Part shown: one piece after another, positions 28,107-37,437 of the stretch
Layout: every line of letters starts with the position of its first letter
Numbering within the stretch: position 1 is the stretch's first letter
The notes under the pieces: model-generated
The model's input: the letters and a program-made list of their open reading frames with translations, nothing else
Told to the model about the DNA's origin: nothing
The model's database searches: none
NCBI GenBank assembly: GCA_011321815.1
Contig: DROS01000045.1
Span: 1 to 64,000 of the forward strand
Reading direction: 5' to 3'
Length of the DNA: 64,000 nucleotides
From: Gammaproteobacteria bacterium
GTDB taxonomy: Bacteria; Pseudomonadota; Gammaproteobacteria; SZUA-152
Translations under genes and position numbers: made by a program

Positions 28107-29525
28107 ATGATAAAAAAAGTGCTCATCGCCAATCGCGGTGAAATTGCAGTACGCATTGCCCGCGCCTGCACCGAGCTGGGCATCCAGTCTGTCGCCATTT
28201 ACACCGATGCCGATCGTTATTCCCTGCATGTAAAAAAAGCGGATGAGGCCTATAATCTCGGCCCTGATTCTGTTTCCGGTTATCTGAATGTGCATCGTAT
28301 CGTCAACCTGGCTACGGCCACGGGCTGTGATGCCTTGCATCCCGGCTATGGCTTCCTGTCGGAAAACCCTTTGCTCGCCGAGGCCTGCGAGAAACGCGGT
28401 ATCCGTTTTATCGGTCCCGACGCCGCCGTAATCCGCCAGTTGGGTGACAAACTGCAAGCCCGTGCTGCAATGATCAAAGCCGGCATACCTGTGACTCCCG
28501 GCAGTGAAGAGAATGTGGAATCAGTACAGGAGGCATTGGCTGTTGCTGAAAAAATCGGCTATCCCGTCATGTTGAAGGCTACCAATGGTGGAGGTGGCCG
28601 GGGTATCCGCCGCTGTGGCGATGCCGAAGAACTGAATCGCAGTTATGACAGGGTGGTGTCTGAAGTCAGCAAAACCTTCGGCAATGCCGAGGTGTTTCTG
28701 GAAAAGTGTATCGACAACCCACGCCATATCGAGGTTCAGATCCTCGCCGACCAGCATAAAAAAGTGATCCACCTGTTTGAGCGTGACTGTTCCATCCAGC
28801 GCCGCCACCAAAAGCTCATCGAAATCGCCCCTTCGCCGCAACTCAGTGAAGAACAACGCAAATATATCGGCAAGCTGGCAGTTACTGCCGCCAAATCTGT
28901 CGGCTATACCAATGCGGGCACAGTGGAGTTTCTGTTGGCCCAGGATGATTCATTTTACTTCATGGAGGTCAATACCCGCCTGCAAGTGGAACACACCATT
29001 ACCGAGCAAATCACCGGCATCGACATCGTACAGGAGCAGATTCGCATCGCCGCTGGCCTGAAATTGCGCTACAACCAGCGCGATGTAAAACGCCGGGGTT
29101 ATGCCATGGAATTTCGCATTAATGCCGAAGATCCAAAAAATGATTTTCTGCCCAGCTTCGGTCGCGTGACCCGGTATTATGCTCCCGGCGGTCCTGGCGT
29201 GCGCACCGACGCAGCCATTTACACCGGTTACGATATTCCGCCCTACTATGATTCCATGTGCGCCAAACTCATCGTCTGGGCACTGGACTGGGATTCGTTG
29301 ATTGATCGTGCTAATCGCGCACTGAAAGACATCGGGGTTTACGGCGTCAAAACCACCATTCCGTACCAACTGGAAATTTTGAAGTCGCCCCATTTTCAGT
29401 CCGGCAAATTCGACACTTCATTTGTCGAATCCCACCCGGAACTCATCAATTATTCTGTACACCGCTCAACACGCCGCCTGGCCGCAGCGCTGGGAGCAGC
29501 GGTGGCAGCACACATGGGGTTGTAG
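28107..29525 (+). CDS. pycA: Pyruvate carboxylase subunit A (biotin carboxylase)
   Basis: This subunit carboxylates the biotin prosthetic group using ATP and bicarbonate. The 472-residue protein shows the biotin-carboxylase N-terminus KKVLIANRGEIAVRIARAC, CDALHPGYGFLSEN, the ATP-grasp glycine loop LKATNGGGGRGI, and catalytic EVNTRLQVEHTITE. Because it is followed 62 bases downstream by a carboxyltransferase fused to a biotin carrier domain (PycB), it is assigned to the two-subunit pyruvate carboxylase of Pseudomonas type rather than to acetyl-CoA carboxylase. The reaction replenishes oxaloacetate. AGGT precedes the ATG at a short distance. Confidence 0.9.
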   Translation: MIKKVLIANRGEIAVRIARACTELGIQSVAIYTDADRYSLHVKKADEAYNLGPDSVSGYLNVHRIVNLATATGCDALHPGYGFLSENPLLAEACEKRGIRFIGPDAAVIRQLGDKLQARAAMIKAGIPVTPGSEENVESVQEALAVAEKIGYPVMLKATNGGGGRGIRRCGDAEELNRSYDRVVSEVSKTFGNAEVFLEKCIDNPRHIEVQILADQHKKVIHLFERDCSIQRRHQKLIEIAPSPQLSEEQRKYIGKLAVTAAKSVGYTNAGTVEFLLAQDDSFYFMEVNTRLQVEHTITEQITGIDIVQEQIRIAAGLKLRYNQRDVKRRGYAMEFRINAEDPKNDFLPSFGRVTRYYAPGGPGVRTDAAIYTGYDIPPYYDSMCAKLIVWALDWDSLIDRANRALKDIGVYGVKTTIPYQLEILKSPHFQSGKFDTSFVESHPELINYSVHRSTRRLAAALGAAVAAHMGL

Positions 29526-29587
29526 ATTTTCACTGTTTTTGTCAAATCAATAAACACAATTCAACACAAGCAAACCAGGAAACCCAT

Positions 29588-31420
29588 ATGTCAAAAGTCC
29601 ACATCACCGAAACCGTCCTGCGTGATGCGCACCAGTCTTTACTCGCCACGCGCATGCGTACCGAAGACATGCTGCCCATTTGCGACAGGCTGGATGCTAT
29701 TGGTTACTGGTCACTGGAAATGTGGGGCGGCGCCACTTTCGATGCCTGCATTCGTTTTCTGAAAGAAGATCCGTGGGAACGTCTGCGCCAATTGCGCGAA
29801 GCTCTGCCCAACACGCGCCTGCAAATGCTGTTACGCGGACAAAACCTGTTGGGGTATCGCCATTATTCTGATGACGTAGTGCGCGCCTTTGTGGAGCGTG
29901 CCGCCAATAATGGCATCGACGTATTCCGTATTTTTGATGCGCTGAACGACGTGCGTAACCTGCAAACCTCCGTTGAAGCAGTAAAAAAGGCCGGCAAACA
30001 TGCCCAGGGGGCTATCAGTTATACCATCAGCCCGGCCCATTCCATCGCACAATATGTCGACATGGCCAAAACCCTGCAAAAAATGGGTTGCGACAGCATC
30101 GCCATTAAAGACATGGCAGGCCTGCTGACCCCCACTGCCACCGCTGAACTGGTAAAAGCGCTGGTGGCCGCACTGGATGTGCCCGTACATCTGCACTCCC
30201 ATGCCACAGCGGGGCTGGCCAGCATGTGCCAGTTGAAAGCCGTCGAAAATGGTTGCCGTCACATTGACACCGCCATTTCTTCACTTTCTGGCGGCACCAG
30301 CCACCCTCCCACCGAAAGCATGGTCGCAGCACTGCGTGATACCGAATACGACAGTGAACTCGATTTAACCGCCTTGCAGGAAATCGGTTTTTATTTTTAC
30401 GAAGAACGAAAAAAATATCACCAGTTTGAAAGCGAATTCACCGGACTTGATACCCGTGTGCAAAACAACCAGGTGCCCGGCGGAATGATTTCCAACCTCT
30501 CCAACCAACTCAAGGATCAGGGTGCGCTGGAACACATGAACGCTGTGCTGGAAGAAATCCCTCGCGTGCGCGCAGATCTGGGTTACCCGCCGCTGGTCAC
30601 ACCCACCTCGCAAATTGTCGGCACCCAGGCATTACTCAACGTACTTTCTGCATCCCGTTACCAAACCATCACCAATGAAGTAAAGCTCTATCTGCAAGGC
30701 AAATACGGCAAACCTCCAGCGGAAGTCAATGCAAATGTGCGTCGACAGGCCATCGGCAATGAAAGCGTCATCACCTGCCGCCCCGCTGATTTGCTGGAGC
30801 CGGAAATGAGCCGCTTGCGCAGTGATATCGGCGAAATTGCCGAGACTGATGAAGACGTGCTGATCTATGCGATGTTTCCCGACATTGGTCGTGAATTTTT
30901 GGAGCAGCGCCGTGACGGCGCACTGGAACCAGAAATGCTTGAACCACTGCCGGGTGATCCACAAAGCTATTGTGTGGCAGCCACAGAATTCAATGTCGGT
31001 TTACACGGTGAAACCTACCACATCAAAGTCACCGGCACCGGGCATAAAATGCAGGAAAAACGTGCCTTTTATATCAACGTGGATGGCACACCGGAAGAAG
31101 TGATTGTCGAATCCCTTGATGCCGTATTCACCAATGGTGGTGGCGGCGCCGACATACCGCAAGCCAGTAGCAGCAAAGGCAGCAGCAGCCGCCTGAAGGC
31201 CACAGCGCCTGGCCATGTCACCACATCAATGCCAGGCATCATCGTTGAAGTACTGGTAACTGAAGGTGACCAGGTTTCTGCGGGTGACCCCATTCTGGTT
31301 ACCGAAGCCATGAAAATGGAAACCGAAGTCCAGGCCCCTGTGGCCGGTACAATCAAAGCCGTGCATGTGCAAAAGGGTGATAGCGTCAATCCGGACGAAG
31401 CACTGGTGGAAATTGAATAA
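29588..31420 (+). CDS. pycB: Pyruvate carboxylase subunit B (carboxyltransferase plus biotin carrier)
   Basis: The 610-residue protein begins with an HMGL-like TIM barrel (TETVLRDAHQSLLATRMRT; metal-binding Asp and HSHATAG His residues; IKDMAGLLTPT), continues with the conserved carboxylase domain, and ends in a biotinyl domain with biotinylated Lys in TEAMKMETEV. An Ala/Ser/Lys-rich hinge precedes the biotinyl domain. The same architecture occurs in the alpha subunit of Na+-pumping oxaloacetate decarboxylase. The adjacent biotin carboxylase and the absence of beta and gamma subunits favour pyruvate carboxylase. AGGAAA precedes the ATG. Confidence 0.9.
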   Translation: MSKVHITETVLRDAHQSLLATRMRTEDMLPICDRLDAIGYWSLEMWGGATFDACIRFLKEDPWERLRQLREALPNTRLQMLLRGQNLLGYRHYSDDVVRAFVERAANNGIDVFRIFDALNDVRNLQTSVEAVKKAGKHAQGAISYTISPAHSIAQYVDMAKTLQKMGCDSIAIKDMAGLLTPTATAELVKALVAALDVPVHLHSHATAGLASMCQLKAVENGCRHIDTAISSLSGGTSHPPTESMVAALRDTEYDSELDLTALQEIGFYFYEERKKYHQFESEFTGLDTRVQNNQVPGGMISNLSNQLKDQGALEHMNAVLEEIPRVRADLGYPPLVTPTSQIVGTQALLNVLSASRYQTITNEVKLYLQGKYGKPPAEVNANVRRQAIGNESVITCRPADLLEPEMSRLRSDIGEIAETDEDVLIYAMFPDIGREFLEQRRDGALEPEMLEPLPGDPQSYCVAATEFNVGLHGETYHIKVTGTGHKMQEKRAFYINVDGTPEEVIVESLDAVFTNGGGGADIPQASSSKGSSSRLKATAPGHVTTSMPGIIVEVLVTEGDQVSAGDPILVTEAMKMETEVQAPVAGTIKAVHVQKGDSVNPDEALVEIE

Positions 31421-31448
31421 AAGACGTGTTTGACACAAAATTTATAAC

Positions 31449-31495
31449 GACGCAGAGAACGCAAAGCGTTTTATTTTCTTTGCGGCCTCTGCGTC
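31449..31495. repeat. Inverted repeat after pycB
   Basis: GACGCAGAGAACGCAAAG (31449-31466) and its inverted partner at 31478-31495 match at 16 of 18 positions around an 11-base T-rich loop. Similar GACGCAGAG palindromes are widespread intergenic repeats in proteobacteria and may also act as a transcript end for pycB. Nothing coding lies between it and the next repeat. Confidence 0.6.
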
Positions 31496-31580
31496 TCGGC
31501 GACCGCTGCGTTAACAACACTGGGTTCGCCAATACCGCCCAACCTGCTCTTATACAGTCACCAGGGAGTTAACCTGTAGC

Positions 31581-31652
31581 GTTTGGGATTCAGGCCTAAT
31601 TGCACGCCCTGTTTTCCTCCATGGCCACATCCCAAACGCCACGGGCAGTGCC
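31581..31652. repeat. Dispersed repeat, copy A (short form)
   Basis: This segment contains GCGTTTGGGAT (31579-31589) and its perfect inverted copy (31629-31639). The sequence between and just beyond them (CTAATTGCACGCCCTGTTT, CCATGGCCAC, CGCCACGGG) reappears with substitutions in copy B at 32411-32560, on the other side of the histone-like gene. Copy B has about 80 extra bases inserted after CCATGGCCAC. No coding function is supported. Confidence 0.55.
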
Positions 31653-31657
31653 ACAAA

Positions 31658-32161
31658 TCATTGTGCGCGTTTAACCCGGCGTTTTTTTCTGCCCTTTTTT
31701 TTGCTTGCCACTTTACGATCATAGGCTTTTTGCCATTTCGATAGAAAAGCAGCAACGGCTTTTTCTTTTGCTTCTTCCAGTTTGCGTTCAACTTCAGCCA
31801 GTTTCACCGACTCTTTTAATGCCTTTTCTGCTTCACGCGCCTTGGCTTTGCTTGCCGTTAATGTTGCTCTTGCCTTTTTCGCTGCATTTTTAGCCGTTAC
31901 AACTGCACGTTTGGCCGCAGCAGTTTTTTTGCGTGTGGCTGCGCGCGTGGCTTTTTCAATTTTACCTGTGGCAACTTCCAATGCTTCTTCAGCAGCAATC
32001 ACTTTTTCCCTCAGTTTTTCTGCTTTATCTAAAGCGGCACTAACCACTTTTAAGGTTTTTTCATGGGCTTTGCTCAACGGTTTTGAAGCAGCTACCCGTT
32101 TCGGGCTGCGTTTTGCAACACGGCGTTTTGCTTTTACTTTTGTTTTTTTCTTTTTGACCAT
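31658..32161 (-). CDS. Histone-H1-like, Lys/Ala-rich basic protein
   Basis: The 167-residue product is dominated by Lys, Ala, Arg and Glu. It begins MVKKKKTKVKAKRRVAKRS, has a central predicted coiled coil (about residues 35-140, heptad-like AEKLREKVIAAEEALEVA), and ends in a basic patch KKKGRKKRRVKRAQ. This resembles the C-terminal tail of histone H1 and the AlgP-type or other H1-like bacterial DNA-binding proteins. Nucleoid binding is inferred from composition alone. ATG at 32161 has GGAG in place. The gene is flanked by two related intergenic repeats. Confidence 0.75.
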   Translation of the reverse strand: MVKKKKTKVKAKRRVAKRSPKRVAASKPLSKAHEKTLKVVSAALDKAEKLREKVIAAEEALEVATGKIEKATRAATRKKTAAAKRAVVTAKNAAKKARATLTASKAKAREAEKALKESVKLAEVERKLEEAKEKAVAAFLSKWQKAYDRKVASKKKGRKKRRVKRAQ

Positions 32162-32410
32162 GTTTTTCTCCTCAGAGGGAATCAATCAACTATCAAATAG
32201 AGTACAAACTGTTTTGTGCAAAATTCATACACATGACCAAGTGTATCTTTTTTTTATTGAATAACAAGTTTTTATTGAATGACAGGCAAAACATGACTTA
32301 AGCGTTAAAACCCGTAACGGCAGCGGATTTTATTTTTAGCGTTAAACTCAAACAATAAAATCAGTATGCTAACGCAGCATTATTGACAAACATAGATCCG
32401 TGACGATTGA

Positions 32411-32560
32411 GATTTAGGTCTGATTGCACACCCTGTTTCCGCCATGGCCACGTTGAAACTCCTTGCCATAGAATAACGATTACGTGTCATTTCGCCTCGC
32501 CATGAAGAAAATATGACGCACACGTAAACCGAAATTCCAAATGCCACGGGTATAGACATC
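32411..32560. repeat. Dispersed repeat, copy B (long form)
   Basis: Bases 32411-32452 resemble the first part of copy A (GATTGCACACCCTGTTTCC, CCATGGCCAC), and 32533-32560 resemble its end (TTCCAAATGCCACGGG). The approximately 80 intervening bases are absent from copy A. On the minus strand both copies can be read as related peptides (PVAFG ... AIRPKSQ), so they might be relics of a short gene or a structured element. The rest of 32162-32796 is AT-rich and holds no supported gene. Confidence 0.5.
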
Positions 32561-32796
32561 ACAAGATGTAACCAGTTGATTTCAATAATATTTGAATGTG
32601 CAATATTTTACTCGCATTTAAAATTCAACGCAGGGGCGAAAAAATGCAGGGGATGAAAAATTTTCGTAAAGCCAAACCCCAATGCGAAAACCACTCACCA
32701 TAAGAGTCTGTTTAACTGATTTTTCTTTACATCCACTGCATCTTTACGTTGGTTTTTTTCCGGTTTTTCATCAACTGAAAATATTTTAGACGCTTT

Positions 32797-34269
32797 TTAT
32801 TGATGCATGAGCATTTGTGAATACTCATCGAGTTTATCCAGTATGGCCAATTGTGCGGTATTCAATTGGCCACTATTCCGCAGTTCTGCAACACATTCGT
32901 TGTACTCATCAAAACCAATACCGGCACCAGGACTGGTCCCCGTCAGTCGTGCCATGCGAAATTCTTCCCAACGGTTTTTTTCAGCATCATTCAGTGTATC
33001 CGGGTAGTTTCTTGCGCGATAGCGAAACAACATTTCCTCAAGGCGCGGGTCTTTAAACGGAAGATCCAGGTCCGCCAAATTTTCAGGCGGTGTATTCCGG
33101 ATGTCTTCCATGCGAGCCCGGTCGTCATTGGAAAAAAAGCCGCCGCTGTAAAGCATGAAATCCGGGTCGGTGATGGTTTCAAATGTTGCCGTGCGGTAAA
33201 TTTCCTGTAATTTTTTGATAAATGGGATCTGTGTCAATAATTGCTCAAGATGTTGCTGTGCCCGTTGCGGGTCAAGTTGCCAGCGTGCGGCAGCATCCGG
33301 TGTGAGTGTATTTGCAGGAACCACTACCGGACTCCTGTTGATGTGGATGGTTTTAACCGGCAAGCGGTTGTAACCTTCGGGAAGCTCATTCTGACGGGTA
33401 AACAAACGATCCTTCAGTTCGGTTTCATTCAGTGTGAAAAATTGTGTGGGATCAATCCGCAGATCATAAACAATAATTTCATTTTTATTTGTCGGGTGCT
33501 GTGCCAGTGGCGCCACAAGACTGATGCAACCTCGTTCGGCCGGATACATGGATGAGACATGCAACACAGGTGTGGGTTTGATCACGTTCAGTCGTTGCGC
33601 CACAGTTTGTTTTGAACGGTGTGTAAAAACATAGTGGTACAGTTTGGGCTGTTTTTCACGAATCAGGCGCGCCATGGCAATCGTCGCCAATACGTCCGAT
33701 ACGGCATCATGCGCAGCATCATGCGCGATGCCGTTGGCGGCGGTCAGTTGTTCCAGCCGGAAGCTGGTTTTTCCATTTTCATGTGTTGGCCAGACGATGC
33801 CCTCCGGCCGCAAGGCATGGGTCAATCGTACAACGTCAATAATATCCCAACGTGAATTTCCATTCTGCCATTCGCGCGCATAGGCATCATAAAAATTACG
33901 GTACAGGGTGAAACGTGTCACTTCATCGTCAAAACGCAGATTGTTGTAACCGACAACACAGGTGTTGGGTTGGGAAAATTCATCGTGGATCTGCCGGATA
34001 AATTCTGCTTCAGGCACGCCTTCCGCCAGTGCCTGTTGCGGAGTAATACCAGTAACCAGACAGGCTTTTGGATGCGGCAGAAAATCATTGGCGGGCTTGC
34101 AAAAAATATTCAGGGGTTCACCGATGACATTCAGTTCAAGATCGGTACGAATACCTGCAAACTGTACGGGGCGGTCACGACGCGGATCAACACCAAAGGT
34201 TTCGTAGTCGTGCCAGTACAGGCTGGGAATGTTATCGTTCTGATGTGGGTCTGGACGGGTTGTTGCCAT
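32797..34269 (-). CDS. sbcB: Exodeoxyribonuclease I
   Basis: Exonuclease I degrades single-stranded DNA 3' to 5' in recombination and mismatch repair. The 490-residue protein has the DnaQ-like fold with ExoI WHDYETFG (catalytic Asp and Glu), ExoII VVGYNNLRFDDEVTRF, and ExoIII HDAAHDAVSDVLAT. They are followed by the SH3-like and C-terminal helical domains typical of ExoI (E. coli 475 residues). ATG at 34269 was chosen; a GTG five codons upstream is possible. The gene stands alone between AT-rich spacers. Confidence 0.94.
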   Translation of the reverse strand: MATTRPDPHQNDNIPSLYWHDYETFGVDPRRDRPVQFAGIRTDLELNVIGEPLNIFCKPANDFLPHPKACLVTGITPQQALAEGVPEAEFIRQIHDEFSQPNTCVVGYNNLRFDDEVTRFTLYRNFYDAYAREWQNGNSRWDIIDVVRLTHALRPEGIVWPTHENGKTSFRLEQLTAANGIAHDAAHDAVSDVLATIAMARLIREKQPKLYHYVFTHRSKQTVAQRLNVIKPTPVLHVSSMYPAERGCISLVAPLAQHPTNKNEIIVYDLRIDPTQFFTLNETELKDRLFTRQNELPEGYNRLPVKTIHINRSPVVVPANTLTPDAAARWQLDPQRAQQHLEQLLTQIPFIKKLQEIYRTATFETITDPDFMLYSGGFFSNDDRARMEDIRNTPPENLADLDLPFKDPRLEEMLFRYRARNYPDTLNDAEKNRWEEFRMARLTGTSPGAGIGFDEYNECVAELRNSGQLNTAQLAILDKLDEYSQMLMHQ

Positions 34270-34375
34270 CTTATTCTTTTTCACACCTGTTTATATGTTG
34301 TGAAAAAGAATATATCGGAAATTGTTTTTGCAGGGAACACAAAGTGGTAGGGATCCGGCAGGTCAATATACGCAA

Positions 34376-35095
34376 TTAATCATCCGTAACAACAGCCGTC
34401 ACTAACAATGCCGTCACATTGTCGGCACCACCGTTATCCAGTGATTTCTGAATCATCAGATCCACTTTTTGACTTTCATTCAGATCCAGTTCGAGAATGT
34501 CAGTCATTTCTGCGGCCGATACTTCACCGGATAATCCATCACTGCACAACAATAACTGTTGACCATGTTGCAGGCGACCCTGTACACGCCCCACTTCCAT
34601 TTTATATAAATCCGACATGCCGATTGCCTGGGTGATGTAATTACGCTGCGGGTGCACCAGGGCTTCTGCGGGGGTAATGCGGCCTTCATCCACCATATGC
34701 TGCACCAGTGAATGATCTTTGGTGATTTGCGTGAGTTGTTTTCCATCCCATACATAGGCGCGACTGTCACCAACCCACACTACATCAAAATGACCGTTAT
34801 CCAGTTTTAGCGCCACGGCGGTGGAACCCATGCCGGGTTTGCCATCACCATTGTCGATGGCCTTGCGTACAGCATAATGTGCCTGAACCAGTGCTTCTGG
34901 CATGGGTGTACCGTTACGGATTTCATGGCTGACACAGTCCACCACAATACGGCTGGCAATCTCCCCTCCTTCGTGGCCGCCCATGCCATCGGCCAGCACA
35001 CAAAAGTTGGCCTCGGCATCCACTATGTAACAATCTTCGTTATGTGCGCGCACATTACCCACATGGGTAACATGTCCACAGGTGCTAAATGCCAT
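34376..35095 (-). CDS. PP2C-family Ser/Thr protein phosphatase (Stp/PppA-like)
   Basis: This 239-residue soluble phosphatase removes phosphate from Ser/Thr of proteins with two metal ions. It shows the PP2C motifs: Arg and Asp in GNVRAHNEDCY, VLADGMGGHEGGE, VVWVGDSRAYVW, LLLCSDGLSG and GGADNVTALLV with its Asp. There is no membrane segment. It starts 54 bases after the FHA/HD-GYP gene on the same strand, and the divergent transcript encodes a Ser/Thr kinase, so it is the likely counter-enzyme of that kinase. Confidence 0.92.
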   Translation of the reverse strand: MAFSTCGHVTHVGNVRAHNEDCYIVDAEANFCVLADGMGGHEGGEIASRIVVDCVSHEIRNGTPMPEALVQAHYAVRKAIDNGDGKPGMGSTAVALKLDNGHFDVVWVGDSRAYVWDGKQLTQITKDHSLVQHMVDEGRITPAEALVHPQRNYITQAIGMSDLYKMEVGRVQGRLQHGQQLLLCSDGLSGEVSAAEMTDILELDLNESQKVDLMIQKSLDNGGADNVTALLVTAVVTDD

Positions 35096-35149
35096 AAATC
35101 AGTTTCTCGTTGTTGCTGACGATCAAAATTGCTGATAGCCAAAAAGTTG

Positions 35150-37210
35150 TTATTGACCAAACAATTGATAGGCCTGGCTGTCGATAAATACATCCACTAA
35201 AATCGGGTCCACTTTACCGGTATTGGCTTCGTGGTGCAGGATGTCCAACGCCTGATCCACACCCAGACTGCATTTGTAGGGCCGGTCTCCCGCTGTCAGC
35301 GCGTCAAAAATGTCCGCCACGGCCATAATGCGCGATTGAACGGGAATCTCGTCCCCGGACAGGCCCTGTGGGTAACCCGTGCCATCCAGTTTTTCGTGGT
35401 GGGCATGGGCAATGTCGGCCACAGCAGATAATGACGCGGTCCACGGAATGTGGCTCAAAAAGGCAAAGGTGTGGCTTACATGTGACTGGATTTCCAAACG
35501 CTCTTCCGGTGTTAAACTGCCACGCGCCAGGGTCAGTGCATCCAATTCCGACGTGGTCAGCAATTGCACATGCTCGCCATCGTTGCCGGGGAAAATAAAA
35601 TCTGCCACCGCGCATAAGTCATCTGTCACTTCATCATCCAGCACCGAGGGTTCATTGGCATGCTGGATCATTGTCATAAATCGTTGCAATTGAGCCATTT
35701 CGCGGGACAGACGTTTATCCATGGCCGCGCGGCGCAGTTTGAATTCCTCGGGTGATAATTCTCCATGCTGGTCGATGAGTTCGCGGTAGGCTCGCCGCTC
35801 CAGACTGGCGCGCGCATAACGGAATCGCTCCTCCAGCACATCCATTTCTGAGTGATACAGTTTTCGCGCCTTGATCAGTACATGTTCGCGCACGCCTACC
35901 TTGCCAAAATCATGCAGTAACGCGGCATAACGCAGTTCCTGCATCTGGTCCCGGCTAAAATTGATGTCACGTAAAATCTGTTGTCCGGATTGATCCACCG
36001 CGGTGGCGAGACGTTGTGAATATTCAGCGACACGAAATGAATGACCGGCAGTAGTAGGGTCGCGTGCTTCAATGGCATGCACAGAGGCCGTCACGAAGCT
36101 TTCAAACAAATGACCGATATCTTCGTATAGTACAAAGTTTTTCAGCGCAATGGCCACCTGCGCACCAATACCGGTGAGGATTTGCAAATCCTCTTCGCAG
36201 AAAGAATGCGTCTCGCTATGGGTATCAATTTGAATCAGGCCCATGACCTCGTTGTCCACCAACAATGGCACGCACATCATGCTGCGTATTCCCAGACTCA
36301 GGATAGACTGGTGATCATCAAACCGGTGGTCATCCGCCGCATCATTCGACAGGATGCTGCGGCGCTGGCTCACCACCTCATCCACAATAGCTTCTGACAG
36401 GGCCATCACTTCCCCTTCTCCGGATGACTCACGTGTGGAAGCCGCGGCAGGCTTGAATTCCTGGGTCTCTTTGTCTCGCAGCACCACGAAGGCCCGTTCG
36501 GCAGTGGGAAAGATCACAAAAATAAAATCCATGATCTTGGCAAACAGTGACTCCCGGTCATGCTCCCCGCCAAGGCCGATGCTGACCTGTGCCATGGCCC
36601 GCAAACGGCGCAGATCATCACTTTCCAGGGTTTTTTCATCATCCGTTATGGCCTCACGCAAGGCATCCACCACTGCGGGGGCATCCAGCACCACGCTGAT
36701 TTCCGGCTCCGGCAGATCAACGGGGCAAAACAACATGGAGATATCGGCCTGTGATGCGCCCGCTTCCGGGTTGGCGGTGAGTGACAGATCAAACACTTCT
36801 TCGTTCAGGCCTATTTCGGACGCCCAAGGCGCGGTGGCATTACTGGTATCGGGGCTTTCTGCCGGGGTCAACGCCGGCCGAAAGCGCATGTGCACCCCTC
36901 CCACCTGTACGTTACTCCCTTCGCGCAATACGCAGGGCGCGCCTGGCTGTATGCGAAAAGTATTGAGAAACGTGCCATTGGTGGATTGACAGTCTTCCAG
37001 GTAATACCGGCCACGCTGAACATAAATACGCGCATGCCTGCGGCTCACCCGGGTGTCCGCCAGGTCAATCCCCCCTTCCTGTAACGGCATATCTTCATCA
37101 TCACGACCAATGATGGTCTCCGCCCCCAGCAGGAAACGGGTGCCGGCCAAAGGTCCGTTAAGCACTTCCAGATAAGCTGTTGCCGGTTGTTGGGCTTGCT
37201 TGTCGCTCAT
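35150..37210 (-). CDS. FHA-GAF-HD-GYP signalling protein
   Basis: The 686-residue protein starts with an FHA phosphothreonine-binding domain (about residues 15-105: IIGRDDED, VSRRHARI, STNGTFLN). A GAF-like sensor domain follows (about 225-390), and a C-terminal HD-GYP phosphodiesterase domain (about 400-686) has LLHDFGKVG and HHEKLDGTGYP. The stretch between HD and HHE is about 175 residues, roughly 110 longer than in ordinary HD-GYP domains, and charged and helical. HD-GYP enzymes hydrolyse cyclic-di-GMP. ATG at 37210 was chosen over an upstream start because GAG precedes it and homology starts there. Divergent from the kinase operon, it links Ser/Thr phosphorylation to c-di-GMP. Confidence 0.87.
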   Translation of the reverse strand: MSDKQAQQPATAYLEVLNGPLAGTRFLLGAETIIGRDDEDMPLQEGGIDLADTRVSRRHARIYVQRGRYYLEDCQSTNGTFLNTFRIQPGAPCVLREGSNVQVGGVHMRFRPALTPAESPDTSNATAPWASEIGLNEEVFDLSLTANPEAGASQADISMLFCPVDLPEPEISVVLDAPAVVDALREAITDDEKTLESDDLRRLRAMAQVSIGLGGEHDRESLFAKIMDFIFVIFPTAERAFVVLRDKETQEFKPAAASTRESSGEGEVMALSEAIVDEVVSQRRSILSNDAADDHRFDDHQSILSLGIRSMMCVPLLVDNEVMGLIQIDTHSETHSFCEEDLQILTGIGAQVAIALKNFVLYEDIGHLFESFVTASVHAIEARDPTTAGHSFRVAEYSQRLATAVDQSGQQILRDINFSRDQMQELRYAALLHDFGKVGVREHVLIKARKLYHSEMDVLEERFRYARASLERRAYRELIDQHGELSPEEFKLRRAAMDKRLSREMAQLQRFMTMIQHANEPSVLDDEVTDDLCAVADFIFPGNDGEHVQLLTTSELDALTLARGSLTPEERLEIQSHVSHTFAFLSHIPWTASLSAVADIAHAHHEKLDGTGYPQGLSGDEIPVQSRIMAVADIFDALTAGDRPYKCSLGVDQALDILHHEANTGKVDPILVDVFIDSQAYQLFGQ

Positions 37211-37437
37211 GTTAACTCGTATTTGGGTAATATATTGTCTGAAGGTAACCAGCCTGTTCCACAGACGCAATAGCTGCTATATGTTTCATGTATTTCGGTC
37301 ATAATTCCGTTCAGGAAAGAAAAACTGGCAGTAAACCTGTGTTTTTTACACAAACACTCCGAAGTAACTTACGTATAATGGGGTTAGCGGATTTAAACCC
37401 GTATAATGTAGACCTGTGTTAATATGAAGGACAGGCT

